Assembly (NCBI RefSeq): GCF_052857255.1
Contig: NC_135505.1
Span: forward strand, 61,299,149 to 61,363,148
Direction: 5' to 3'
Length of the DNA: 64,000 nt
Origin: Amblyomma americanum
Lineage: Eukaryota; Arthropoda; Arachnida; Ixodida; Ixodidae
This document shows, piece after piece, positions 31,813 to 45,075 of the stretch. The position numbers were made by a program, and so were the translations under genes. Under the pieces are notes generated by a model that saw only the letters and a program-made list of their open reading frames with translations, searched no databases and was not told the origin of the DNA. Positions within the stretch are counted from its first letter, which is position 1, and the number at the start of each line of letters is the position of its first letter.

Positions 31813-32080
31813 CGGTAAGTACTTAAGACTGACTACGTGTCCTTAATCGTGGAATTTACGTAGAGTTTAGTACAGAAGCTCAATGTAAAAACTGGCTTAC
31901 AAACTCTTGGAGCCTTCTGCGTGCATTCAAGTAATGTGGCCTGTCACAATTGGCTTGGACAAAATGTTACAGGAGCAGTATGTGGTCTTAGACGGCCATA
32001 CTGGCAAGTGAAATTTAGTCATACTGTACTCGCACTGCTGATGCACGGTGTGACCAAAATGATGACGTTGAGTGTCACGT
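31813..32080. other. Non-coding stretch before LINE D
   Basis: No recognised feature. Confidence 0.35.
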
Positions 32081-32089
32081 TGAATATAA

Positions 32090-33355
32090 GGTGTCAAACT
32101 CTTCTAGATTCACAATTTGTGTGTCTGATTAATGCTTCTTGACATGTGTTCAAGCATACAGAATACAGGTTTCCCAAGGAAGCGTTATGGGGCCACTGTT
32201 TTTCCTTTTTTATATTAACGACATTACTTCTATAAGCAATATTCCTAACTACGTTATCTACGCAGGTGATACTAGCCTGTTCTTTCGAGGCAGCGACATG
32301 CAGTCAATGGTGCGCACAGTTAATGACACCCTGATGGAAATAACCAAATGGAGTGAACTCAACTCGCTAGTTATTAATAGCGCAAAAACAAAAGCTGCCC
32401 TTTTCCACCCATATCTTGGTAATAGGCGAATAATATTTGTTGAAACAATAAAAACTCGGTGTTTTTTTTTAACGCGAATATGTCATGGGATCCCCACTTT
32501 GAGCATGTCGAAGCACAGCTTCAAAAAAGTGCCGGAATACTCGCTAGATTTCGCTGTTTGCTGCCCGTTTCTATAAACATTATGATTTATAACGCCCTCT
32601 TCCTTCCCTGTCTTAAAACTGTTTTTTTTTAGTATGGGGAAATTCTACACGCAGGAATGTTGTCAAGGTATACTTTTTGCAAAAAAGGGTAGTTCGCTGT
32701 ATTGCGTACGTGAATTTTTATGCCCACACTCAGGGACTATTTAAACGCTTCAGTTATTGTCCCTGTACGTAATTTATATGAATATTGCTTAAGTATTAGG
32801 TACAAAAAAGTCTGTCAGTAATATTCAGGATGTGTTTTTGCAGTTAGCCGATTTAAAGGCAAACGTTCCCACATGTCAACTTCAACACCAAGAATTTTGG
32901 CATGTTCCAAGTTGCAGAGCTCAAATTGGGCGCCAGATGTTGTGCTATACTATGCCGCAACTTTTAAATGCCTTATATTCTAGGAACGTACAGTTGGGAA
33001 ACTGTAGCTCCCGTTCCGACAAAGCCAGGTTTCGTAGCGCATAAAATATGAATGGCGGAAGGGTGATACATAGCTTGCGTATTTGTTTGTGCTCTTGCTA
33101 TTGTTGCTCATGTATGATTTATATGTGTTACTATTTTAATTGCTGTGTGCCTGCTGTATGCCATGCATGCTGTATACTGTATGCTGTGTTGCTCATGTAC
33201 TATTATCAGAGAAGGAATTGATATGTTAATATTTTATTTTGTTGTATGTTCGCTGTATGCCATGTACTGGGGGACTCGGGTTGTGTTCAAGCGAAAATTG
33301 TGCGCTTTTTTTCTGAGCCTGCCTACATCTGTATGGTGTAAATAAAAATGAAGTG
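32090..33355 (+). pseudogene. LINE D, 5'-truncated CR1/Jockey-like RT to 3' end
   Basis: Begins in the RT palm: SQGSVMGPLFFLFYINDI, then NYVIYAGDTSLFFRG, where the catalytic YADD box has become YAGD, losing an active-site Asp. KWSELNSLVINSAKTKAALF follows. Frameshifts occur near the T-tracts at 32463 and 32622. The conserved C-terminal segment (NVPTCQLQHQEFWHVPSCRA, LLNALYS) ends at 33044. A 3' UTR runs to a TAAATAAAAATGAAGTG-type tail near 33355. Inactive. Confidence 0.75.
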
Positions 33356-33602
33356 AAATGAATTGAAGTCCAGGCGCTGAACAAGTGAAGTCTTATGTAC
33401 AAGTACTTGCTTTATGCATGATTTGTATTGCAGACATACAAACCATGTAGCTCAGAATGAAAGAAGAGGGTTTGGGTGGGTACAGGTACATACGTTTTAT
33501 ATTCATGACAAACTGCACATATTTTGGCTCAACACTCCGCTGTCAGATTTATCTGAAATGCATAAAAAGAAGACCTCATTTAGTAGTAACACATTGCTAA
33601 TT
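33356..33602. other. Flank between LINE D and the GCAG array
   Basis: No gene or repeat recognised. Confidence 0.35.
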
Positions 33603-36365
<2,763 letters not shown>

Positions 36366-36499
36366 AAGAGGAGGAGGGAAGGCAGGGATGTTAACCAGAA
36401 AGGTGTTCCGATTGGCTACCCTGCACTGGGGAAGAGGGATTAGGGGACTAAAGGGAGGAAGAGAGAAGGGAAAAAAGGCATAACACACGCACAACGCTG

Positions 36500-36925
36500 T
36501 CACAATTTGTCACTCAATCCAGTCGCTCTCAAGTAGGCAAGGAGTGCCTTGTATGCCTTGAGGGCAGTCGACTGCTGTGGCCACGGACCGAGGATGTTTT
36601 GCTCTGTTAATGGGCGAGGATCCTGGCGGTCCAGGGCACAACACAGTGTATGTCTTGCACTCGCAAATGCAGGGCACTCACAGAGAAGATGAGCGATGGT
36701 CTCCTCACAACCACAGCTCTCGCAGGCAGGGCTGTCGGCCATCCCCATCCGGAAAGCATAGTAATAGGTAAATGCAACACCGATCCATAAACGGCATAAC
36801 AGTGTTGCGTCGCGACGTTCTAAGTTACATTGAAGACGAAGGCGCAGTTCAGGTTCCAGTGCCTTGAGGCGAAGGTTGCAAAACTCTTCCCTGTTCCACG
36901 CTGAAAGTGTGAGCTCCAGCGCCAA
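36500..36925 (-). pseudogene. LINE E ORF2 C-terminus
   Basis: Contains LCRLWIGVAFTYYYAFRMG and CESCGCEETIAHLLCECPAF, the CCHC-like cysteine/histidine module that ends many I/R1-type LINE ORF2 proteins. The stop is at 36500. It is frameshifted relative to the RNase H part upstream. Confidence 0.75.
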
Positions 36926-36952
36926 AGGGCGAAGCCCACACGCAGCGTCAGG

Positions 36953-38299
36953 TCACGATATTGGGATCCTCACTGGAAGTCCGTCGTTGTGAGCAGAACG
37001 CGCAGCCGCATCGGCCTGGTGATTACCGTTAATACCACAGTGTCCTGGCAGCCATTGAAAAATGATGTCATCACCTTTGGAAACGGTGCCGTGGTACAGT
37101 AGACGGATCTCAGCAACAAGTTGCACCTGCGACCCGCGGCGTAGCGCATCTTGCAGGGCTTGAAGGGCTGCTTTAGAGTCGGTGAAAACCGTCCAGTCAT
37201 GTGGAGGTTCTTGACTGATGAACTCTACCGCAGCCCTTAAGGCTGCGAGTTCCGCACCAGTTGAAGATGTTGGATAGGTCGTCTTCACTTTCATGAAAAT
37301 GTATCTGGCCGGTATCACCACCGACCCCGCAGAACTGGTCGAGTGAACGGATCCATCTGTGTAAATATGTATGCGGTGACTGTGGTAAGAATGCAGGTGA
37401 TTCAATGTCAGTTGTTTGAGAGCGGGCAGTGATACACCAGCTTTCTTTGTAAAGCCAGGAATATAGAGGTGAACCCGAGGTTGATGAAGACTCCATAAGG
37501 GTGAGCACGGTCTTGACGCAGGGGTGAACTCCGATGGAAGATATGCGCGATGAGCTTCAATGACTTTGGCTAATGCAGTACGCGGCCTAATTATTGGGAG
37601 TGTTGCGAGGGGATGACAGGGAACCCGATTGAGGTGCCGAATATGTGTTCTCATGGTGTCAACAGCAATGTATGTAGTAACAGGATGTTGCCGGGCAACA
37701 AGAACAGTTGCTGCTGTTGATGCACATTTAGGCAGTCCAAGGCAGATACGGAGAGCTTGCGCTTGAACACCTTGAAGAGTCTTGATATTTGTTTTTCTAA
37801 TGAAACTGAATATCGGAAGACTGTACCGCATGTAGCCCAGAAACAGGGAACGGTACAGTTGTAGCATCGAGCGCACTGATGCGCCCCAGGACTTTCCCCC
37901 GAGGAAGGAGAGGACGTGGACAATCGAAATTAGTCTCTTTCTCATGTCGCAGATATGTGGACTCCACGAGAGGTTTCTGTCGACAACACCAAGCAATCTG
38001 TGGCTTCTCTCATAAGGAATGGCTTCGCCATTGATGCGAATGGTGTAACGTGACATTATTTTGCGTGTGAACGCCACAAGTGAACACTTTTCGGTCGAAA
38101 TGTTCAGGCCCTGCAAGCGAAGGTAAGATGTCAATATCGATGCCGCTTTTTGAAGTCTTGCACGAACTTGAGAACGGGTCACCCCTGATGCCCAAATACA
38201 GATGTCGTTGCATATACCGAGATCTGAGCAGATTGTGGCAATACGTCGACCAGGCCGAAAAGAGCAAAGTTGAAGAGAACTGGGCTCAGCACTCCACAC
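36953..38299 (-). pseudogene. LINE E RT C-terminal part and RNase H
   Basis: A 448-codon frame. The beginning overlaps the RT palm after the active site (YATTSVFG in one frame, ICIWASG in the other, where YADD should lie, so a frameshift falls on the active site). The thumb follows (LNISTEKCSLVAFTRK, SHRLLGVVDRNLSWSPHI). The RNase H has IYTDGSVHS, GAELAALRAA, TVFTDSKAALQAL and WLPGHCGINGNHQADAAA, with all catalytic acidic residues present. Confidence 0.8.
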
Positions 38300-39094
38300 T
38301 GAGGAACTCCGCTCGAATTTCGGTTTAAGGACGTTGGTCCGTCCGCAGTAAGGACAAAAAACGACCTTTCTGATAAATAGCTGCGTATCCAGCTGAACGT
38401 GCGGCCTCCGATCTCAGCAGCTTCAATTGCGTCCAAAATGGCCTGATGCGTTACGTTGTCGTACGCGCCCTTGATATCCAAAAACAATGCCACGGTCAAT
38501 CTTTTCAAACTTTTGCTGTGGTGCACCGAAGGTCAACCACGTTGTCGATAGAAGAGCGGCCCCGTCGGAACCCAGACATGAAGGTTGGATAAATCTGATA
38601 TCGCTCCAAGTACCATTCCACGCGTGTGAGCAGCTGGCGAGTGCAATTGGACGGTAGGATGAAAGGTCGAGCGGTGATTTCCCCGGCTTAAGAAGTGGAA
38701 CCAGACGACTGGTCTTCCAATCATGAGGAACTATGCCAGCAGTCCATGACTTGTTATAAGTGTCCAAAAGAGCCCGTCGAGCTTCTTGGCCAAGGTTGGC
38801 AAGTGCGGAGTACGTCACACCATCGGGCCCTGGTGATGGTGACCTTCTACAACAAGCGAGCACAGCATCAAGTTCTTCCATGGAGAATAGTGCATCCATC
38901 CGAGAATCCCGTGAGGATGGAACATTGTTGCAGTGCAGCGTTGCGCCTGGATTCGGAGGGCCTGTTATTCTTGCGCAGAAATCTTCGGCTACCTCAACCA
39001 CACTGCGCCTTTGGTGGAGCGCTACGGATTTGAACGGGTAGCGCTGTTGAGGGTACGTGCGAAGACCCCGAATTACACTCCAAACGCGTGACAA
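38179..39094 (-). pseudogene. LINE E RT fingers and palm
   Basis: Two overlapping frames. 38423-39094 has PSPGPDGVTYSALANLG and LKPGKSPLDLSSYRPIALAS. 38179-38526 has VALFLDIKGAYDNVTHQAIL (motif A) and SGVPQCGVLSPVLFNFAL (VPQG became VPQC). The sequence linking the two is scrambled by frameshifts near 38510-38600. Confidence 0.78.
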
Positions 39095-39515
39095 AGGCTT
39101 CCGTGGATCAACAGTTTGGCAAAATGTCCTCCCCCGTTGTGTTTGCAGTGCCTGAATTCTGCGCTGAATCTTCTTCTGTATGCGCCTAGCATCTCTTAGG
39201 TCTAGGCACGACTTTGTGCGTCGGTATCTGCGCTCTGCCCTGCGCCGTTGTGATCGCAGTCGCTACAATTCGGAGTCAAAATAGGTGTAGTCAGCAACAG
39301 GGTTTAAGGGGCAGGTGGCGTGTTCCATGGCCTCCTTAATTTTTTGTTCAAGACCGGTAGAGGAGCCCTCTGTGCAAGCTGCCTCCATAAGTAATTTAAA
39401 AACTGTCCAGTCAATGCGCTGCCTACGCGTGGCTGGGGAAAATGTGGATGGCCGTGTTATAGTATTGCAAGGGGGTGAGCATAGAAGCGAATGCCGGAAC
39501 GGGTCACCGACATGC

Positions 39516-39704
39516 CCTAACGAGGGCGCGGGAAGAGCGACCCGTAAAACGACAGTACACGTTGCTGGCGGGAGTCAGACTGGCCCCTCTCCTTGAAAAG
39601 CGGGGGAGCGTTTATTATCTTTTCCCTTTGCCCCGTGCAGCTGGGTGCCGCTGAGAAGGCGCCTGCGGTGTCCTTGGCGTCTGCTGCCTTGGAGAATCGT
39701 CACA
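39516..39704 (-). repeat. Probable Gypsy 3' LTR remnant
   Basis: On the minus strand a polypurine run (AAAGGGAGGGG, complement of 39705-39715) is followed by TGTGACGATTCTCC, a typical LTR start. The 3' limit (about 39516) is inferred from where LINE E sequence resumes. No matching 5' LTR in the window. Confidence 0.5.
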
Positions 39705-40396
39705 CCCCTCCCTTTGTTGTGAAGCCTGCTGCACGGTACTGGGGACGAGCCGTGTCTTGTTACGCCTCTACAGTCCGTAGTAGATAACAGGCTTCCGGAA
39801 CCGGGTAGACCGGCGGAGCTGGGGGTGCAAAGGTGCCGCACTTGACTGCTGTTGCCGCGCCGAAGCTGTTGTAGACGGCTCGGTGCATAATGAGCAGCGA
39901 GGTGGGGACAGCTGTTCCGTGTCCGTTGTCGCTGCTAGTGCAGGAGGAGGCTCCTCGTCTTTGAGAGAACGCCGGGCGTCCTTCGCGGTCGCACGTGGTC
40001 CGCGTGCCTTTTCCACAGCGTTCCGTCTTCGAGTTCTATTTAATGCGACGAAGAACTTGTGGGATGGCGAACCGTTCCGGCAATCCAAGCTGGGCCTGGT
40101 CGGAAGTTCCTAACAAAGACGGCCTCGCCGGGCGAAGGCAAACAGCTTTTGCATGCATTACTGTCGCAGCGCATCTTTTGCTTCAATTGCTTGAACTCCG
40201 CATGCGCCCTTAGGCCGGGGTGCATTCGCTGAATGGGCGTTTGCAGCTGCCTGCCCATGAGGAGCTCAGCGGGAGGGGACCCAGTAAACGCGTGCGGCGT
40301 TGTTCTGTAGGAAAGCAGGATCCTGTCGATGTTTGTTTGGAAATCTCCAGGCACCGCCTTCTTGAGTTTTCCCTTAATTGTTTGCACGGCTGTCAC
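39705..40396 (-). pseudogene. Gypsy integrase C-terminal remnant (left of copy 2)
   Basis: The minus-strand frame 40040-40396 encodes AVQTIKGKLKKAV, ILLSYRTTPHAFTGSPPAEL and AVFVRNFRPGPAWIAGTV (post-core integrase). An overlapping shifted frame, 39768-40088, ends PQLRRSTRFRKPVIYYGL, the usual C-terminus of this Gypsy group. The catalytic core is absent; the 5' side is cut at 40396 by the TATA-containing block. Positions 40186-40396 are the counterpart of window positions 1-211. Confidence 0.78.
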
Positions 40397-41018
40397 ATTT
40401 ATTAAGGAGCCTAAATTGAATTTTAAAGGAAAATGGTGTGAAGAAGACGACGCGAATTAACCGAAGAATACAGAAGAGAAAGAGAAGCAGACGGTGACGT
40501 GGAGAGAGATGATTGGTGGAGAAGAGAAGAAGACGACGACAAGGCTTACGTGGACTAACACCGAGGCTATAAAAGGGCGAGCGAGAGCGAGGCACAGGGG
40601 GAACAGCAGAGAAGCGGAGGCTCCGGCGGGTCAGGGACACTTTGGCTGGAAGAGAGCGACGTCGGCTACTGCTCCGGTGAGCTCGCGTTCTAAGACATCG
40701 CATCGTGGACTTCCTGCCGTGCCTGAGCCCGTTACCGGGAGTCAACGGAGGACGCTACCACCTGCTACGGCCAGGGGTGTCTCCAGCGCTGTTCCCATCC
40801 ATCCGGGTGGTGCCCCCAACGCCAACAACACCGGCATCTCCACGGGCGCTTGGACCTGGAGCTTGTACGACGCAGCCAGCGACGCCAGCCCAAGCACGTA
40901 GAACACCGCCAGCGACGCCAGCCCAAGCACGGCGAACGCCGCCTCGACGCCGCCTACGGGATCCATACAACGCCGCAGCCACACCGAACCAACCGTGAGC
41001 ATGAACGCCGACCACGAA
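40397..41018 (+). promoter_or_regulatory. TATA-containing promoter-like block, copy 2
   Basis: Counterpart of 212-865. TATA box TATAAAAGG at 40568-40576. It lacks the extra upstream partial repeat of about 38 bp seen in copy 1. Identity of the parent element unknown. Confidence 0.4.
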
Positions 41019-41181
41019 TAGTAGAACGCTGTTGCACGTGGGTGATGAAAATGCCTCGTAACCGGATATTCGCAAAATTGCCGGGGTCTTCGGTTCACAA
41101 ATCACAAGAATAGGGAAGTGATTCTCGTAGACGTAGTGCCGTAAATCGGAAATCCGGGTCTGGAGTCCACGAGCATTCTAT
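41019..41181 (-). pseudogene. LINE A endonuclease remnant, left half (copy 2)
   Basis: Counterpart of 866-1028, separated from its start (49744-49801) by the 8.56-kb DNA transposon, which landed within the codons for FQWNARG. Confidence 0.75.
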
Positions 41182-41196
41182 GGGGCTCCCAAGCTC
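41182..41196 (+). repeat. Left terminal inverted repeat
   Basis: GGGGCTCCCAAGCTC; matches the complement of 49729-49743 at 13 of 15 positions. Confidence 0.88.
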
Positions 41197-41335
41197 AAGT
41201 TTGACGGCGCGACAGCAGCGCCGCTTCGGCGCGAGGCGAAGTTGTAGGGAGTGCCGCGCCTAGGAAAACCAAGCGCAGCGGCGCGTTTAACAGTGCTAAA
41301 CGCGCATCTCGCGTGATATTATTGCAGTTTTTGCA

Positions 41336-44300
41336 ATGGCATCAGCTTCTTCGTGTTCACGGAAACCTCGAAGCCATTACTGTTGTGTTGTGGAGTGCCA
41401 TAACAGTCTGCACAACACGAAGAACCGGGAACCGCCGGTGAAATTTTACCGCTTCCCTGGCAAGTGGTACGAGAAAGAGAGGTGCCAAGCGTGGATCTCA
41501 GCAGTCCGCAGAATCAAGTAAGTGTTTCCTTTGCGGTAGTATGAGCTTAATTCGTATCGCGAAGCAATACTAGCGATCCCAGTCATACCTGTGAGGCTAA
41601 CTAGCGCGAAGACTGGCTTAACCCGCTACCGATGCGCACGGCAGTTGAATGTGTGGATGGGCACTTATGTTTATCGCGCACTTGAAGGCAGCGCGCGTCT
41701 TTAGCAGGTAGATTGTAATAAGTATGACAGTTCCGCATAATTTGCAGGCTAGGGAGTTTAGTGGGTTTTTGATCCAATCTAGATTAGCAGCGTGACAGGA
41801 CGAAACACCGAACGAAAAGAGACGCTTGTATCGCTTCTCGTGTTTTTCGCGGTGCTTTTCGAAATGGCACTAAGATACTTGACAGCTTTCATTTCGGCTG
41901 TAGTTAGTGACAGGTCATGAAGGCACCGGATTGTTGGCTTCGCCCGGTAAGTGTGTCGTGATAAGCGAATTCACCGTCATCAGCTGATTTATGAGGGAGG
42001 GCAGTGGTAGGGCGGCCGCTTTTTAAGGACAGGTAGAACAACTATCCGTTATTAATCTCCTGAACAGCTTTTGCCAAGGCTACTTTTTGTTTAGTGTTGC
42101 TATGGCACGCTACTTTTGAGCTAGATATTAATATTATGCTCACTTATGGGCTACAGCTCCTGACAGGCACTTTGATCAATGACATTTAATGCGGAGGCTC
42201 AGCGTCTTTGTTTTAGGATTGAATAGTTTTTTTTTTGCACTGTGATTTTTTTCCAGTAATAAATATTACTACATTCTGCTGTTACATTAGAAAATGCAGT
42301 AAAGCACAGAGTACAGCTTTAACAATTTCTTTATGATTTTCTTGGCTTATGCCTGGTGTCTCGCTACACTACGTACTGTTCTTTATGCAGTCCCGACGGC
42401 ACCACATGGGAGCCAAATGCTTCATCAAGAATTTGCAGCGACCACTTCGTGGGCAACTCTAAGAGTGGTATCAGTCACCATCCTTCGTATGTGCCCAGCA
42501 TCTTCCCTTCAGTCTACAGGAAAAAAATGCCAAACCAAGAGAGGGCAATAAGGTATGTAAAATGCCTTAAAAGTATGTATACCTGAATGTACGAGTGGCA
42601 CAGACAATTCATAAAGAGTGGTAAGATGCATAGGTATCCTATCAAGATATTTTGCAAAGCATGTATTCATTCAGCTTTCAGAGGATGGCAGTCATAGTTT
42701 TTTTTTGTTTATACAACACAGGTGGCTGAAGCGTTTTAAACAAGCAACATCATCACCTGAGGAGGATGGCGTATCATGGCAGCAGCAGAAAGTGGCGGTC
42801 AATGATTCCACTCCTACATATGCTGCTGATTCGGCGAACTCCATGGATGACCTGCAGCTTGCGTGTATGAACAGCACTGCAGCTGAAGCTCCCCTCCCTA
42901 CACATGCTGATGTTGTAAGTACATCTTTAATTGCAGACACTTCAGTGTATCCAGAGAGTACCTTCGCAACATTTTAGGGCATTTTCACTATCACCTTCAG
43001 TTATAGAAGCTATAACAAAGATAATGACATTCAAGCAGGTTTTGTTTTTGAGCTGCTAGACAAAACCTGCTGAACGTGGAAATTCTTTCTACTTGTGTGA
43101 TGAATGGGGCTGGGGCAGCAGCCTCTGCTGCTCACTCTGCTGAAGTGTGGCTCTAAATGCTTGTTTGCATACATAAATGATATGTTGTTTGGTGTTTAGG
43201 AATAAACGAAATAAAGGTAATGCAGGCAATATGCTACCATAACAGGAATAAACCTTGCGACTCATTATCAGGTATTCACATGTACCATGACAGCCGTGCT
43301 GCTTTGAAATGAAGTAATTTCAAAACTTTTTTAAAACACATGCACCTACCTATTGTCCAAATACAATGCAATCCAATGTGTTGCAACTGCTTGTAAGGAA
43401 AATGTGTGCCTTAGGGGAAGGGGAAAGCTGCGATTCGTGTAAATTTATATTTACCTAATTTGTAAGTTTTTGTGTTCATAAAGAAATTGTAACTACTGCA
43501 GTCTGTGAGATTTTCACCGTAGATTAAAAAGCCCTTGCGATGTGGCACTTTGTCTGGGGTTAAAATCGTACAGGGAAGCATCGACATAATTGTGCTTGAA
43601 GATTATACACCTATAAATTTATTCTTTTAGGACTGCCAAACAGCACCCTCTTCTTCAGGAAGGCTGACCCTGCTTCTGTGTGTGACCAATGGGAGTGAAG
43701 CATCCACCCAGGTGTCTCACACAGAACTGACAGACCAGGTTTGGCTGATCTTTATTTGTAGTTCAGTTCTAGACACCTGTGTTCTAATGCAGTGCATTAG
43801 TCATTTTTATTAATTACTTACCTTTAAAATGTTCCATTTAAGTAGATGTCTTTTCAGCTTGGTTTTTAAATACTCATTTTCATCCTTGAAGGTGACCCTG
43901 ACAGATGGATCGTGGAAGAGAAGCTGTGGGTTTTCTGGATTTTCTTCTCTTAAAGACAACGAAGAAGCACTGCGAGACCTGTGTGGAGTCACACTGCCGG
44001 TTTTCTGCCTCTTACTAAACTTGATGCCCCGTTCTAGGTACAGAAGAAGTGATATGGCAGCTGAGGACAAACTGTGCTTGTTTCTTACAAAGCTTCGGCT
44101 CGGGATTGCCTATGCTGCGCTGGCAGTCATGTTTAATGTAACAGCAACGACAGTATCAAATGTGTTTGTGAAGACTTTAGACATTCTTAGTGTGGCCTTG
44201 CAAAAGTGGATTTTTGTACCTCCACGAGAGTTGATTAGCCTGTCTATGCCACCGCCATTCAAGGAACACTACCCTAATTGTGCTTTCATAATTGACTGCA

Positions 44301-44800
44301 CGGAAGTACGAACTGAAACACCATCTAATCCTGAATGTCAGTATGTGATGTATTCAAACTACAAGAGCGGCTACACTATAAAATTTCTTGTTGGGATCAT
44401 ACCAAATGGAATGATCGCATTTGTGTCTAATGTGTATGGTGGGCGTCAGACGGATTCTTTTATAACTCAAGATTCTGGGTTCTTGGAACTCGTGAAGCCA
44501 GGTGATTTAGTCCTTAGTGACAAAGGGTTTCCTGGCATAAGAACTACTGTTGAGGGGAAAGGTGCGGTCTTACTTATGCCTCCTTTTAATGTAGGAGGTG
44601 GTCAACTGTCTCAGGAAGCCATGGAAAAAACTTATGAAATCGCATCCGTTCGCATTCATGTTGAGAGGGTTATTCAGAGACTAAAAATCTACCGCATTCT
44701 GAGCAACAAAATTCCTCTCAAGTTGATGCCACACATGAACAAAGTAGTTTCTGTGTGTGCTGCTCTTGTTAATATGCAGCCACCAATCATCAAGAAATAA
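41336..44800 (+). CDS. THAP-domain DDE transposase (517 aa, five exons)
   Basis: Exons: 41336-41517, 42391-42552, 42722-42914, 43631-43738 and 43892-44800. All introns are GT-AG and the joined length is 1554 bases with no internal stop. Exons 1-2 encode a THAP zinc finger: CCVVECHN near residue 20, a Trp in CQAWISAVRR, then ICSDHF and YVPSIFP, the C2CH plus AVPTIF-type signature. A linker of about 100 residues follows. Exon 5 holds a DDE_Tnp_4-type catalytic domain: FIIDCTEV (Asp 350), YGGRQTDSF, VLSDKGFPG (Asp 425), IHVERVIQRLKIYRIL (Glu 473). It should recognise the termini and cut and paste the element. The ATG is 154 bp inside the left end. Exon 4's donor (GTTTGG) is weak. Appears intact and potentially active. 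Confidence 0.87.
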
Positions 44801-44814
44801 GGCTGGTGTGTTCA

Positions 44815-45075
44815 CCGCAACTATCATCATCGGTCCAATATGCCAACTGCAGGATAAAGGCCTCTCCCGTATCCCTCCACTTATGCCAGCTGCGGCTGCC
44901 TTAACCCCACAAGCTTCCTGATGTCATATCCCAACCTGGATGTGTTGCACCTGCTATGTTTACTTTCTCTTGGAGTCCAGCCTGTTACCCTTAGAGACCA
45001 TAAGCTAGCCCCTTTACTAATCAATGCCTTGCTGCCCATGCCCATTTTCTCTTCATCTCAAGTGAGGTGTTAGTA
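44815..45075 (-). mobile_element. RTE-type LINE 3' fragment inside the transposon
   Basis: On the plus strand CTATCATCATCGG and AACTGCAGGATAAAGGCCTCTCCC begin a block whose complement is the 3' end of RTE elements (GAGAGGCCTTTATCCTGCAG followed by a GAT-type tail). It belongs to the same family as the fragment at 56692-56821. It is severely 5'-truncated and lies just after the transposase stop. Confidence 0.65.

Larger units (their letters stand above)
36366..39515 (-). mobile_element. LINE E, RNase H-bearing non-LTR element (minus strand)
   Basis: Reading on the minus strand: the end of an endonuclease domain (RQRIDWTVFKLLMEAACTEG near 39360-39420), RT fingers (SPGPDGVTYSAL, RLVPLLKPGKSPLDLSSYRP), RT palm, RNase H, a C-terminal Cys/His segment, a 3' UTR and a (TGCC)n tail. 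RNase H after the RT is diagnostic of the I/R1/LOA group. ORF2 is broken by at least three frameshifts, and part of the RT between SYRPIAL and the palm is disturbed. The 5' half is replaced by a Gypsy remnant at about 39515. Confidence 0.82.

Noticed and set aside
43810..44070. Minus-strand frame over transposase exon 5
   Set aside because: Antisense to the conserved DDE domain region.
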